A stretch of 60,617 nt of DNA, taken from positions 1-60,617 of the forward strand of contig NZ_CANNCR010000025.1 in NCBI RefSeq assembly GCF_947503125.1, written 5' to 3'. Of the stretch, positions 8,764-17,224 are shown in pieces (within the stretch, counting starts at the first letter, position 1; each line of letters starts with the position of its first letter). Source of the DNA: an uncultured Metabacillus sp. (lineage in GTDB: Bacteria; Bacillota; Bacilli; Bacillales; Bacillaceae). Below the pieces are notes generated by a model. That model worked only from the letters and a program-made list of their open reading frames with translations, was not told the DNA's origin and did no database searches. The position numbers and the translations under genes were made by a program.

Positions 8764-8896
8764 AACTGTGGACAAGCGCTCACGTATCAGCTCCAAGGCA
8801 CAGGACGTGTAAATGCAGTAAAGATACGAGGACATCGCTTTTTTGACTGCATCTAGTTCCTATTCGCCTTATGCTTGTCGCCTTGCGCTTTTCTTA
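8764..8896. repeat. Dispersed intergenic repeat, copy 1
   Basis: The stretch opens with CTGTGGACAAGCGCTCACGT and ATCAGCTCC and ends with CTTATGCTTGTCG and TTGCGCTTTTC, so its ends pair as AAGCGC/GCGCTT. A related copy stands at 23793-23912, and a fragment with CACAGGACG occurs at 9400-9450. It resembles the non-coding GCTCCAG-type intergenic repeats common in Bacillaceae genomes. The right end just touches the 3-prime end of ywpF. Confidence 0.6.
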
Positions 8897-9334
8897 CAAC
8901 TTCGTTGATTCTTTCCGCTGATGAACGTTTTCTGAAAATGTTTTAATGAGGGCATCTCCTGATAAGCCCTGCCCCATTAAGGAACGAAGCAGCTGCTCTG
9001 GATCATGGATTGGTCTGGATGTTAATAGTCGGCCATCTAATAAAATTGATAAATGATTTTCTAAAGGAGTAATGGTTTTAACCTTTGCCATGATTTGGGC
9101 AGGCGCATTTGTCTTTTTCGAAATGGTCACTAGGACTTTCATTTTCTTTTTCGCTTCCGATAGCTTTTCGAAGTAGGTTTGAAACTCTTCTGGAATGAGT
9201 GCCTCAATTAACCAGGAGTTCTCTCCATCCTCGAGGTTAATGATTAACCCATCTTCAAGCGGGATCTCTTTGATTGTTTTCTCTTGAACCATATCTTGTT
9301 CAATTTTCAAGCCCACAAGCTTAAATGTTTTCAT
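8894..9334 (-). CDS. ywpF: YwpF-like protein
   Basis: The 146-residue protein begins MKTFKLVGLKIEQD and continues IPLEDGLIINLEDGENSWLIEALI, matching the YwpF family of unknown function in Bacillus. The three possible starts are at 9355, 9340 and 9334. AGGGGTG lies nine bases from 9334, and that start gives the family N-terminus. There is no signal peptide or membrane helix. Location between cotJ and ssbB agrees with the ywp region of B. subtilis. Confidence 0.8.
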   Translation of the reverse strand: MKTFKLVGLKIEQDMVQEKTIKEIPLEDGLIINLEDGENSWLIEALIPEEFQTYFEKLSEAKKKMKVLVTISKKTNAPAQIMAKVKTITPLENHLSILLDGRLLTSRPIHDPEQLLRSLMGQGLSGDALIKTFSENVHQRKESTKL

Positions 9335-9397
9335 CGCCATCACCCCTGTAAGCAAATTTTTTTATGAAAAAGAAAGTTATTGTACTTAGTTTTATTG

Positions 9398-9452
9398 TCA
9401 AGCTCCGAGACACAGGACGCCTATTTTTAACTGCTAGTGTCTAGTACAAAAA
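9398..9452. repeat. Fragment of the dispersed intergenic repeat
   Basis: TCAAGCTCCGAGACACAGGA matches the AGCTCCAAGGCACAGGACG segment of the repeat at 8764, and CTAGTGTCTAG follows. It is incomplete and lies in the gap between ywpF and the Xre-type regulator. Confidence 0.4.
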
Positions 9453-9538
9453 AATTTCTACTCATGCGCTTCCTCTTTTTGTTAAATGAAGTCCTTATTT
9501 ATTATACCATAGGAATAATTAATGCAAAAAAATGATCG

Positions 9539-9949
9539 TTACTCAGATAATTTCTTCGTTTTTTCGATGACGGTAATTAACATTTCTTCAATCAGCTTGC
9601 GGTTCTTTGGTTTAGCTAGTAAAAGCTGTTGCAGACATGCCAGCATTTTAGGATTCTTAATTAAATAATCAATAACTTGTGGCAGTGAAGGCTCCTCACA
9701 ATAGTCTCCATATACCTCAAAAAGGTAATCATTTGTTTGTTGCTTCCTTCCAATCAGTTCATCGATGCTAATATTAAATGCATTGCTTAAGGAAAGCAGA
9801 TAGGATAAGGCGGGCTCTTGGACACCTGTTTCAAGTCGCGTTATAACCGGTCGGGATACATTTATCCTTTCAGCGAGCTGTTCCTGCGACCATCCATTTT
9901 GCTCCCGATAATATTTCATATTCATGATAAATGTTTTTAGCTCTCTCAT
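9539..9949 (-). CDS. Xre-family transcriptional regulator
   Basis: The 136-residue protein has an N-terminal lambda-repressor-like helix-turn-helix at about residues 11-66: MKYYREQNGWSQEQLAERIN, VSRPVITRLETGVQEPALSYLLSL, FNISIDELIG. The C-terminal half (residues 70-136) is helical and of unknown function. The start at 9949 follows AGGAGGTCTAA. A 6-bp inverted repeat just upstream (9963-9981) could be its own operator. Its target genes cannot be inferred. Confidence 0.88.
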   Translation of the reverse strand: MRELKTFIMNMKYYREQNGWSQEQLAERINVSRPVITRLETGVQEPALSYLLSLSNAFNISIDELIGRKQQTNDYLFEVYGDYCEEPSLPQVIDYLIKNPKMLACLQQLLLAKPKNRKLIEEMLITVIEKTKKLSE

Positions 9950-9962
9950 TTAGACCTCCTGC

Positions 9963-9981
9963 ATGTTCTACTACTGAACAT
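9963..9981. promoter_or_regulatory. Inverted repeat ATGTTC-N7-GAACAT, possible Xre operator
   Basis: A perfect 6-bp inverted repeat lies 14 bp upstream of the regulator start. A further half-site, TGTTCG, follows at 9991. The position suits autorepression. The link is inference. Confidence 0.4.
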
Positions 9982-10189
9982 CCTGCCAACTGTTCGATAA
10001 TTAAACGAAAATAGATATTTGGACCTATATTGAGAATAGCGAAAAAATATGAAGAAAGAATGAGATGAGTGTTAAGTTTTTCTTAAAATTCGTCAAATAT
10101 CACCAAATATCATTATTCGCTTTATACAGTCATCATGAAAAATGACATATAATGACATTGTAAATTATTTGAAATGAGGTTATAAAAAA

Positions 10190-10606
10190 ATGGTTCTATT
10201 TAAATTAAAAAGTCTTTATGTCAAACAGAAAAAAAGAGAGTCATTACAGGTTAATGAGACACCAACTGAGGGCGACATCGTATTGAAAATAGCTGATTTT
10301 AAAAAAGGCAAACAGAAAGATTACTATTTTCTCGTTCCTACTCAAGCAATCGTTGAAATTCACTATGAAACAATCGATCAAAAAAATTTATTGCGTTTTG
10401 TTTTCTATTTAGAACAACGAAATCTATCTATTCAATACTTCACATGGAATGAGGTAGAACAACACTACATAGAAGCACCCCTTAAAAATGAAATAATTCA
10501 ATCCCATTCCTTCCAAGTCATTCTTCAGAGTATAAGCTATTCAGGCGATCAGCATATTTCATTCATTGTAAATTCAATTCAACGCTTAACAGACTTACCG
10601 AACTAA
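10190..10606 (+). CDS. Conserved hypothetical protein (possibly YwpG-like)
   Basis: The 138-residue protein starts MVLFKLKSLYVKQKKRES and has alternating hydrophobic beta-type segments (DYYFLVPTQAIVEIHY, NLLRFVFYLEQRNLSIQYF, SFQVILQSISYSGDQHISFIV). There is no signal peptide or membrane helix. It sits between ywpF and ssbB, the slot where B. subtilis has ywpG, but I do not recognise sequence motifs strongly enough to assign that name. The start has a weak GAGGTT site. Confidence 0.65.
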   Translation: MVLFKLKSLYVKQKKRESLQVNETPTEGDIVLKIADFKKGKQKDYYFLVPTQAIVEIHYETIDQKNLLRFVFYLEQRNLSIQYFTWNEVEQHYIEAPLKNEIIQSHSFQVILQSISYSGDQHISFIVNSIQRLTDLPN

Positions 10607-10795
10607 CTGAAAAAACAATGAAATTGGCGAAATTTGCGGAAAGAATAAGTGATCATTTTTCAAATTAAAAAAATGTATTAGGTGATAAAAGAGTTTCAGG
10701 AGCTGCTAAAAAATCAAAATAAATTTTTACTGATTTTCCCAACAGAGTGAAATCTATTACAATTCATTTGTACATAAAAGGAAAGGAGGGACAAG

Positions 10796-11143
10796 GTGAT
10801 CAATCAAATTATTTTAGTAGGTCGTCTAACAAAAGATCCAGAACTTCGCTACACAGCAGATGGATCGCCAGTCGCAAACATCACGTTGGCTGTAAGCCGG
10901 CAATTTCGTAATGCAGCAGGTGAAATTGATACAGATTTTGTTAACTGTACACTTTGGAGACGAACAGCAGAAAATACAGCAAACTATTGCCGAAAAGGCT
11001 CAATTGTTGGTGTGACAGGAAGAATACAGACACGCAGCTATGAAAATGCTGAACGAACCCGTGTCTACGTCACTGAAGTTGTAGCCGATTCCGTTCGCTT
11101 CATGAGCGGCAAACCACGTGAATTAGTAGAGCAAGAAAGCTAG
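10796..11143 (+). CDS. ssbB: Single-stranded DNA-binding protein SsbB (competence type)
   Basis: The 115-residue OB-fold protein reads MINQIILVGRLTKDPELRYT, ANITLAVSR, DFVNCTLWRRTAENTANYC, GSIVGVTGRIQTRSYE. It is short: the Gly/Gln-rich linker and acidic DDDIPF-type tip of SsbA are missing, as in SsbB/YwpH, which protects incoming DNA during natural transformation. The GTG at 10796 follows GGAAAGGAGGG. One AAAA-N5-TTTT box at 10716-10728 is compatible with ComK control, but I cannot see a convincing pair of boxes at standard spacing. Confidence 0.92.
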   Translation: MINQIILVGRLTKDPELRYTADGSPVANITLAVSRQFRNAAGEIDTDFVNCTLWRRTAENTANYCRKGSIVGVTGRIQTRSYENAERTRVYVTEVVADSVRFMSGKPRELVEQES

Positions 11144-11203
11144 TTCCGCTTTACTCTGTACTAGAAAAAATCAAAAGTACCCCCTTAACTCCTCGAAGAT
11201 TGA

Positions 11204-11248
11204 GAGGCTGGTTACTGCTAGATTCCCTCAGCAAGCCAGCCTATTTTT
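11204..11248 (+). terminator. Terminator after ssbB
   Basis: The AGGCTGG/CCAGCCT stem has a loop of about 24 bases and is followed by ATTTTT. Confidence 0.8.
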
Positions 11249-11291
11249 AGGAGAAATAATGGTATAATAGCTAAAAGGAGGTGAAAGAAGG

Positions 11292-11738
11292 ATGGAAGAA
11301 TTATTAAAAACCTTTATGAGTCAAATGAATCAGCAATTTTTACTTTTAACGAAGGAAATCCACGAAATAAAAGATGGTGTAGCACGTTTAGAAGGAAGAA
11401 TGGATAAGTTAGAAAGCAAGATGGGACTCCTTGAAGGAAGAATGGACAAGTTAGAAGGCAAGGTTGATTCTTTAGAAGAAAGAATAGAGAAGCTTGAAAA
11501 AAGGATAACTGTTTTAGAAGAAAATCAAAATGAATTAAAGCAAACGATCAATCAGCATGCCACAGAATTTAGAAGCCATTTTAAAAAGATTGAGGAAGAG
11601 CTTAAACAGCATCGCGAAGCTTTTAATATTTATGCTGCAGATCTAAGCTCAGTAAAAACAAATGTTGAGTATTTAAGTGGGAAAACAGGTGTGCACGATA
11701 TGAAAATAAACAACATCGAAAAAAGGCTCGAAGTATAA
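11292..11738 (+). CDS. Coiled-coil protein of unknown function
   Basis: The 148-residue protein is almost entirely heptad coiled coil: repeats of LEGRMDKLE, LESKMGLLE and LEERIEKLEKR from residue 30 to about 85, then an extended helix to the C-terminus. There is no membrane segment or enzymatic motif. A strong site AAAGGAGGTGAAAG precedes the ATG, and TATAAT at 11259-11266 suggests its own promoter. A second protein of the same style is encoded at 33125. Such small coiled-coil proteins recur in Bacillus genomes without assigned function. Confidence 0.75.
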   Translation: MEELLKTFMSQMNQQFLLLTKEIHEIKDGVARLEGRMDKLESKMGLLEGRMDKLEGKVDSLEERIEKLEKRITVLEENQNELKQTINQHATEFRSHFKKIEEELKQHREAFNIYAADLSSVKTNVEYLSGKTGVHDMKINNIEKRLEV

Positions 11739-11914
11739 TAACCTACTATTCCCACTACCGCTATTTTTTTATATGCTGCTTCAAAATAAAACTTCTCCAG
11801 TCATTCCTCAAGAAAATTAGATTCCTACACTTTCAAAAAAATTATTGGTACAATAAGGGAGAGATAAAACAACTATATGAACAATGAGTAGATACATTGG
11901 AAAGGTAGATCTTA

Positions 11915-12625
11915 ATGAGATTGTTACGAAATAAGGGACCATTTTATATTCAAGTGAAAAATGAATTGAAAGAGCGGATTATTAAAGGCGTATACCCTAA
12001 AAATTCGTTAATCCCACCTGAACCCGAATTAGAAAAGGAGTTTGGCGTTAGTAAAATTACGATACGCAAAGCGGTCGAACAACTGGCGATTGAAGGCTAT
12101 GTGGAAAAGCATAGCGGTATCGGCACGAAGGTATTGGCGAATCGGGCCGTCTCAAAATTATCGAAAGGGCAGGGGTTTTCAGAATATTTATTATCAACAG
12201 GATATACCTTGAAAAAGGGCAATGTAACGATCTCTAAAGTTGATGTATCAGACCATCCCGTTTTGTCTGATCATTTTGAGCAAGAGTGCTATTGTATTGA
12301 GCGCATTTATACGTTAAATGATCAGCCATATATTCATTTTACCCACTATATTCCCAATCGTTTTTCACTATCATTAGATCCTGAAATGTTTAAGGATTCC
12401 TTGTATGAATTGTTGTATGAAAAAGGCGTTTATTTTAATCGGTTTCAAGATGAATTTGGTGTGGACACACCGAATGAAAAAATCGCCAAATTGTTAAAGA
12501 TTGACCCGAAGCCGCTATTCCAACGAACCCGCTTTTCTTATGATATCAATGAACAATTAATCGAGTATTCGATCGGCTACTATAATACCGATATTCATAA
12601 ATATGTCGTTAATCTGAATGTATAG
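11915..12625 (+). CDS. GntR-family regulator with UTRA effector domain
   Basis: The 236-residue HutC/FarR-subfamily repressor has a winged helix at residues 8-75 (FYIQVKNELKERIIKGVYP, FGVSKITIRKAVEQLAIEGYVEKHSGIGTKV) and a UTRA ligand domain from about 90 to 230 (YCIERIYTLNDQPYIHFTHYIP, FQRTRFSY). UTRA domains bind sugar phosphates, amino-sugar acids or related metabolites. It lies immediately upstream of the amidohydrolase/DgaE cluster. Two identical palindromes between the two units are likely its operators. Confidence 0.92.
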   Translation: MRLLRNKGPFYIQVKNELKERIIKGVYPKNSLIPPEPELEKEFGVSKITIRKAVEQLAIEGYVEKHSGIGTKVLANRAVSKLSKGQGFSEYLLSTGYTLKKGNVTISKVDVSDHPVLSDHFEQECYCIERIYTLNDQPYIHFTHYIPNRFSLSLDPEMFKDSLYELLYEKGVYFNRFQDEFGVDTPNEKIAKLLKIDPKPLFQRTRFSYDINEQLIEYSIGYYNTDIHKYVVNLNV

Positions 12626-12698
12626 GGTAGAAACATAGTGATTTCTATCCTTCTAGCTGCATGGAATATTTTACATGCAAATTTTCTCATTAAACATT

Positions 12699-12708
12699 AT
12701 AACGTTAT
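12699..12708. promoter_or_regulatory. Palindrome ATAACGTTAT, operator candidate 1
   Basis: A perfect 10-bp palindrome, within the longer shared context ACATTATAACGTTAT, lies between the GntR gene and the amidohydrolase gene. A second copy starts 79 bp downstream. Confidence 0.6.
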
Positions 12709-12777
12709 ATTTACTTTATTCTTTTTCTATGTTATCTTTACGTTACATTAAGAAATTATTTTTTATCCCAAAACATT

Positions 12778-12787
12778 ATAACGTTAT
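12778..12787. promoter_or_regulatory. Palindrome ATAACGTTAT, operator candidate 2
   Basis: This is the second copy of the palindrome (context ACATTATAACGTTATGATC), 51 bp before the amidohydrolase start. A plausible TTTACT/TATCTT-type promoter lies between the two copies. The pair suggests repression by the upstream GntR protein, perhaps through looping. Confidence 0.6.
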
Positions 12788-12838
12788 GATCAATAAAATT
12801 GTAAGCGTCTTTAATTGACTATGAAAAAGGTGATATAG

Positions 12839-13936
12839 ATGAAGGATTTTGTATTGCGTCATGTAAAGCGATTAAATGAAGAGGAAATCGATATCGTCAT
12901 TGAGGACGGAAAAATTGCCCAGGTAATGAAGGCTGGGGATGGTCATGGAGAGCATGTTATCGATTGCTCCGGCCTATATGTATCAAGCGGGTGGATTGAT
13001 TTACATGTCCATGCCTTTCCGGAATTTGACCCGTACGGTGATGAAATCGACGAAATCGGAGTAAAGCAGGGAGTAACGACTATTGTTGATGCGGGAAGCT
13101 GTGGCGCTGATCGTATTGCCGATTTAGCAGCAAGCGGAGAAAAAGCAAAAACGAATGTATATGCCTTTTTGAATATTTCATGTATTGGCTTAGAAAGAGT
13201 TGATGAATTATCAAGGTTAGAGTGGATTGATAAAGGGAAGGTTGTACAAGCTGTAAAGGAATATAAGGATATAATTGTTGGCTTAAAGGCACGGATTAGT
13301 AAAAGTGTTGTTTGTGAAAATGGTATTGAGCCTTTGAGAATCGCTCGTGCCCTTTCTAGTGAAACAGACTTGCCGATAATGGTTCATATCGGCTCGGGAC
13401 CGCCAAAAATCGATGATATTATTCCGCTTTTGGAAAAAGGAGATGTCATTACCCATTATCTTAATGGAAAGCAAAACAATCTTTTTGATGAACATGAGAA
13501 CCCCCGCCAAGTATTAAAAGATGCCATTAAACGCGGTGTTCATTTAGATGTTGGTCATGGTACCGCAAGCTTCTCCTTTAAGGTGGCGGAAGCAGCAAAG
13601 CGTCATCATATCGCTTTAAATACTATCAGTACAGATATTTATCGGATGAACCGATTAAAAGGGCCTGTTTACAGTATGGCTAATGTTTTGACGAAATTTC
13701 TGTCCTTAGGATATTCGCTTGAAGAGGTTATCGCAGCGGTTACGATCAATGCCGCTAACTGGTTGAAAAAACCGGAGCTTGGCTGGATAAAGGCTGGAGA
13801 TGTTGCTAATCTGACTCTTTTTGCAGTGGAAAATGAGCCGATTACTTTAATCGATTCAGACGGTGAAAAGCGCGTATCAGATCAACGAATCGAAACTAAA
13901 GGAGTGGTTGCAAATGGCGAATTCATTAAATGCTAA
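12839..13936 (+). CDS. Amidohydrolase/deacetylase-family metallohydrolase
   Basis: The 365-residue amidohydrolase-superfamily enzyme has the metal motif DLHVHAF at about residue 55, a candidate carboxylated lysine in GLKARIS, histidines in MVHIGSG and THYLNG, and the final metal aspartate in STDIYR. Family members hydrolyse amide or ester bonds, often deacetylating acetylated sugar-acid or amino-acid substrates. Its 3-prime end overlaps the DgaE-like gene by 23 bases, so the two are translationally coupled. In this context it may release the amine substrate used by the next enzyme; the substrate is not known. Confidence 0.88.
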   Translation: MKDFVLRHVKRLNEEEIDIVIEDGKIAQVMKAGDGHGEHVIDCSGLYVSSGWIDLHVHAFPEFDPYGDEIDEIGVKQGVTTIVDAGSCGADRIADLAASGEKAKTNVYAFLNISCIGLERVDELSRLEWIDKGKVVQAVKEYKDIIVGLKARISKSVVCENGIEPLRIARALSSETDLPIMVHIGSGPPKIDDIIPLLEKGDVITHYLNGKQNNLFDEHENPRQVLKDAIKRGVHLDVGHGTASFSFKVAEAAKRHHIALNTISTDIYRMNRLKGPVYSMANVLTKFLSLGYSLEEVIAAVTINAANWLKKPELGWIKAGDVANLTLFAVENEPITLIDSDGEKRVSDQRIETKGVVANGEFIKC

Positions 13937-15017
13937 ATATGGACTTAAACGTGTGATTAATGCAAGTGGAAGAATGAGTATATTAGGTGTTTCAGCTCCA
14001 ACGGATACGGTAATGGAAGCAATGAAACAAGGAGGTCAAAACTATGTGGAGATTGCAGATTTAGTTGATAAAGCCGGTGATTACGTAGCTAGGATTTTAG
14101 GTTCAGAGGCAGCCGTAATCGTAAACTCGGCATCAAGCGGGATTGCCCTTTCTGTTGCCGCAATGGTGACACAAGGAAATCGCCGTAAAAGTGAGCGTCT
14201 TCACCAAGAAGAAATTACGAAAAGAGAAATCATCATGCTGAAAGGTCACAACGTACAATACGGAGCACCTGTTGAAACGATGATCTATTTAGGCGGGGGA
14301 AAATTAGTTGAGGTAGGCTACGCCAATGAAGGAAAGGCGGAGCATATCGAGGATGCGATATGTGAACATACAGCGGCTATCCTTTACGTCAAATCACACC
14401 ACGCCGTCCAGAAAAATATGATTTCAGTTGAAGAAGCTTGGGAGGTTGCCAAACGAAATGGTGTTCCACTGATTGTTGATGCGGCAGCAGAAGAAGATCT
14501 TCAAAAATATGTGCAATACTCAGACCTGGCAATCTATAGTGGCTCAAAGGCGATTGAAGGACCAACCTCAGGGATTGTGGCCGGTAAACGCAAATACATT
14601 GAGTGGCTAAAGGTTCAATTACATGGCATTGGCCGCAGCATGAAGGTCGGAAAAGAATCGGCATTTGGCTTACTTCAAGCGCTTGATGAATACGGCAATA
14701 AAGAAGACAAAAGCGAACAAGAGAAAGAAACCTTGCAGACATTAATGACATTGAATGAACTCAATGGCATCAAGGTGACAATTGTCCAGGATGAAGCAGG
14801 TCGGGCTATATTCCGGGCGCGTATTCACATTGATCCATACGGGGCACATCTAACCGCAAAAGAAGTGAATACAAGGCTGCGCGAGGGTGACATAGCCATT
14901 TACACTCGTGATTATGGTGTGAGACAGGGCTATTTTGATATCGATCCCCGTCCTCTGCAGCATGATGATATTGAGGTAATTGAAGCGAAAATCCGTGAAA
15001 TTGTAGGGGGTAAATAA
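13914..15017 (+). CDS. DgaE-family pyridoxal-phosphate ammonia lyase
   Basis: The 367-residue fold-type I PLP protein is related to SelA and to D-glucosaminate-6-phosphate ammonia lyase (DgaE). It contains INASGRMS near the N-terminus, the pocket aspartate in VDAAAEED (about residue 189) and the Schiff-base lysine in YSGSKAIEGP (about 212). DgaE removes ammonia from D-glucosaminate-6-phosphate, giving 2-keto-3-deoxygluconate-6-phosphate. The ATG at 13914 follows AAAGGAGTGGTTGCA. The next gene is the matching aldolase, though broken. The true substrate in this organism is not proven. Confidence 0.85.
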   Translation: MANSLNAKYGLKRVINASGRMSILGVSAPTDTVMEAMKQGGQNYVEIADLVDKAGDYVARILGSEAAVIVNSASSGIALSVAAMVTQGNRRKSERLHQEEITKREIIMLKGHNVQYGAPVETMIYLGGGKLVEVGYANEGKAEHIEDAICEHTAAILYVKSHHAVQKNMISVEEAWEVAKRNGVPLIVDAAAEEDLQKYVQYSDLAIYSGSKAIEGPTSGIVAGKRKYIEWLKVQLHGIGRSMKVGKESAFGLLQALDEYGNKEDKSEQEKETLQTLMTLNELNGIKVTIVQDEAGRAIFRARIHIDPYGAHLTAKEVNTRLREGDIAIYTRDYGVRQGYFDIDPRPLQHDDIEVIEAKIREIVGGK

Positions 15018-15018
15018 G

Positions 15019-15436
15019 ATGGCAAACATAACAAATCGATTTTACAAAGACCGTGTCGCATTAAATGTGCTAGCAAATAGTGTAGAAAATGCAAAAGAGG
15101 TATTTGAAGCAGCTGAAGGCTATGTATTAGTCGGTGTTCTTTCAAAGGATTATTCGACAGTGGAAGAAGCAGTTGCCGCAATGAAAGACTACGGTGAGCA
15201 AATTGAAGATGCCGTATCGATTGGGTTGGGCGCTGGTGATAACCGTCAGGCAGCTGTAGTAGCTGAGATTGCGAAACACTACCCTGGCAGTCATATCAAC
15301 CAAGTGTTCCCTTCTGTCGGAGCAACACGCAGCAGCAGGGATGCTTGCCCATACTATAGCGGGTGATACTCCAATGTCAACAGAGCGTGACATCATTCAA
15401 GCGATGACTGTATCGCTAGGCGATATACAAAGATAA
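15019..15436 (+). pseudogene. KDGP aldolase family gene (DgaF-like), 3-prime deleted and joined to a probable sugar-kinase tail
   Basis: The first 107 codons (MANITNRFYKDRVALNVLAN to NQVFPSVGATR) match DgaF-type KDGP aldolases, which are about 245 residues long and cleave KDGP to pyruvate and glyceraldehyde-3-phosphate. After GATR the frame gives ten unrelated residues and stops at 15366. In the +1 frame the same DNA (about 15328-15436) encodes QHAAAGMLAHTIAGDTPMST and ends SLGDIQR, resembling the C-terminus of a PfkB-type sugar kinase. The simplest reading is a deletion that removed the aldolase C-terminus and most of a following kinase gene. Kinase identity is an inference from about 35 residues. 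Confidence 0.7.
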
Positions 15437-15458
15437 CCATAATTAAAAATAGAGAGAC

Positions 15459-15492
15459 TGCGAGAAAAGGGGAAAAAGCTCCCTTTCTCGCA
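15459..15492 (+). terminator. Strong hairpin before the GntP permease
   Basis: TGCGAGAAA and TTTCTCGCA pair, with GGG/CCC extending the stem. No T run follows, so it may stabilise or process mRNA rather than terminate. Confidence 0.55.
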
Positions 15493-15536
15493 AAGTGAAT
15501 GAAAACGTTTACGTACAGGGAGAAGGGGGAAGACCT

Positions 15537-16859
15537 ATGGAATTATATTTGTTAACGATTACCTTGCTGTCAATTGTCATTGTTATTTTAGGTGTCGCAT
15601 GGTGGAAATGGCATGCGTTCATTAGTTTAACGGTTGCCAGCTTGTTTTTAGCGGTGATGTCCGGATTATCAATGGACAAAATCGTCACTGCTTATGAAAC
15701 CGGAGTAGGCAGCGTGTTAGGTCATTTAGTCGGAATTTTAGCGTTGGGGACGATTTTAGGAAAGTTGATGTCTGATTCAGGTGCTGGAATGCAAGTAGCG
15801 GATTTCTTCATTCGCATCTTTGGTGTAAAAAAATTGCCATGGGCGATGCTGCTTTCAGGCTTTATCATTGGGATCCCAGTATTTTTTGACGTAGGGATTG
15901 TCATGCTGCCTCTTGTTATTTCAATCTATCGAACGACAAAGCAAAATATATTACTAATCGCCATACCTGTTCTAGCAGGATTATCCATTGTACATGGCTT
16001 GGTACCTCCACACCCTGGAGCTATGACGGCAATCGGCATCTATCAAGCGGATATCGGAAAGGTTCTGATTTATTCACTGATCATTGCGCTGCCAGCTGCA
16101 GTTATCGCAGGACCGTTATTTGCAAAGTGGGTGAAAAATCGCGTAATACCAGAAGGTGAGCCAGAGTTAATTCGTGTAAGCAAGATGTCAGAGAAATTGC
16201 CAAGTACAGGCATTTCCTTCTTCATCATCTTATTACCGGTAATTTTAATGGTCTTATCCGTTATTGCGCCGTATTTGCCAATACCAAGCGCTGTTCTAAA
16301 GTTATTTCTCTTTATTGGAAGTCCTGTCATTGCCCTGTTAATTTCGTGTTTTGCAGCCTTTTACTTCCTTGGGATTCGTCAAGGAATGGATAAAACGTAT
16401 ATTCAGAAGCTTTCAGAAGAATGCTTACTGCCAGTTGGATCGATCATTTTAATCATCGGGGCAGGCGGAGGCTTTAAACAAATCCTTATTGAGAGTGGTG
16501 TAGGTACATCGATTGCCCAAATGTCCGAGCATTTCTCCCTCTCACCGATTGTATTGGCGTTTATCGTATCAGGCTTGATCCGCATCGCCACAGGGTCGGC
16601 AACAGTCGCCTTAACAACAGCCGCCGGAATCGTTGCGCCAATTATCGAACACATGTCAGGCGTAAACCTGGAATTGCTTGTAATCGCAACAGGCGCTGGA
16701 TCGCTCATGCTCTCACACGTCAATGATGCGGGATTCTGGATGGTAAAAGAGTACTTGGGCTTAACCGTAAAGGAGACCTTTAAGACTTGGACCGTATTAG
16801 AGACGTTGCTTTCGTTTATTGCTTTTGGAACCGTTTTATTGTTTGATTTGTTTATTTAA
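15537..16859 (+). CDS. GntP-family gluconate/sugar-acid permease
   Basis: The 440-residue integral membrane protein has at least twelve hydrophobic segments. Family signatures include GIPVFFDVGIVMLPL, HGLVPPHPGAM, SGLIRIATGSATVAL and HVNDAGFWMVKEY. GntP proteins import gluconate or related acids by proton symport. The ATG at 15537 follows AGAAGGGGGAAG; the upstream frame from 15495 has no site. It completes the catabolic island as the uptake step. The actual substrate may be an amino-sugar acid, given the DgaE-like neighbour. Confidence 0.92.
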   Translation: MELYLLTITLLSIVIVILGVAWWKWHAFISLTVASLFLAVMSGLSMDKIVTAYETGVGSVLGHLVGILALGTILGKLMSDSGAGMQVADFFIRIFGVKKLPWAMLLSGFIIGIPVFFDVGIVMLPLVISIYRTTKQNILLIAIPVLAGLSIVHGLVPPHPGAMTAIGIYQADIGKVLIYSLIIALPAAVIAGPLFAKWVKNRVIPEGEPELIRVSKMSEKLPSTGISFFIILLPVILMVLSVIAPYLPIPSAVLKLFLFIGSPVIALLISCFAAFYFLGIRQGMDKTYIQKLSEECLLPVGSIILIIGAGGGFKQILIESGVGTSIAQMSEHFSLSPIVLAFIVSGLIRIATGSATVALTTAAGIVAPIIEHMSGVNLELLVIATGAGSLMLSHVNDAGFWMVKEYLGLTVKETFKTWTVLETLLSFIAFGTVLLFDLFI

Positions 16860-17016
16860 ATGAAATTTTGTTTGGTGAAGCATCGCACTTTCTTTCAAGG
16901 ACATTTCTTCGTATGGAAAGAGGGGGAGTGTCTTCATCAAGTCGATAAAGGACATTTTACACGTGAGAAAAACGAAAAGTGTCCGTCACAACTTTTCTCT
17001 AAAAAGAAACGATTAA

Positions 17017-17049
17017 AAAGCAGCCTAATGATAACAAATTGGGCTGCTT
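17017..17049 (-). terminator. Terminator of the ywqB-ywqA transcription unit
   Basis: AAGCAGCC/GGGCTGCTT pair, and on the minus strand the stem runs into a T run (AAAAA at 17015-17019 on the plus strand). It is just beyond the small gene 17056-17154. Confidence 0.75.
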
Positions 17050-17055
17050 CCAGTT

Positions 17056-17154
17056 TTACTTTGAAACCTTCTTTTCAATAAGAGTCACAAGCTTCTCCCA
17101 CTGTGGGGCTTTTTTATCTTCAGCTTTCTTTCCTTTTTTCTGCTTTGCTGCCAT
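17056..17154 (-). CDS. Small basic protein, 32 residues
   Basis: A short frame on the minus strand encodes MAAKQKKGKKAEDKKAPQWE and ends KKVSK: a lysine-rich start with a short helix containing Trp. The start is preceded by AAAGGGGT at a spacing of about 8, and the frame ends just before the terminator, which together make it a credible gene at the end of the ywqB-ywqA unit. I do not recognise the family. It could be a spore or nucleic-acid-binding peptide, but nothing proves this. Confidence 0.5.
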   Translation of the reverse strand: MAAKQKKGKKAEDKKAPQWEKLVTLIEKKVSK

Positions 17155-17224
17155 GAGTTGTACCCCTTTAACTCCGAAATTTCCAATTTATAGATTATTT
17201 GACAAAATTCAGTGTTCCATCATC

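Noticed and set aside
10655-10795. Classical ComK box pair before ssbB
   Set aside because: Only one good AAAA-N5-TTTT element is visible (10716-10728); a second one at the accepted spacing is not convincing.
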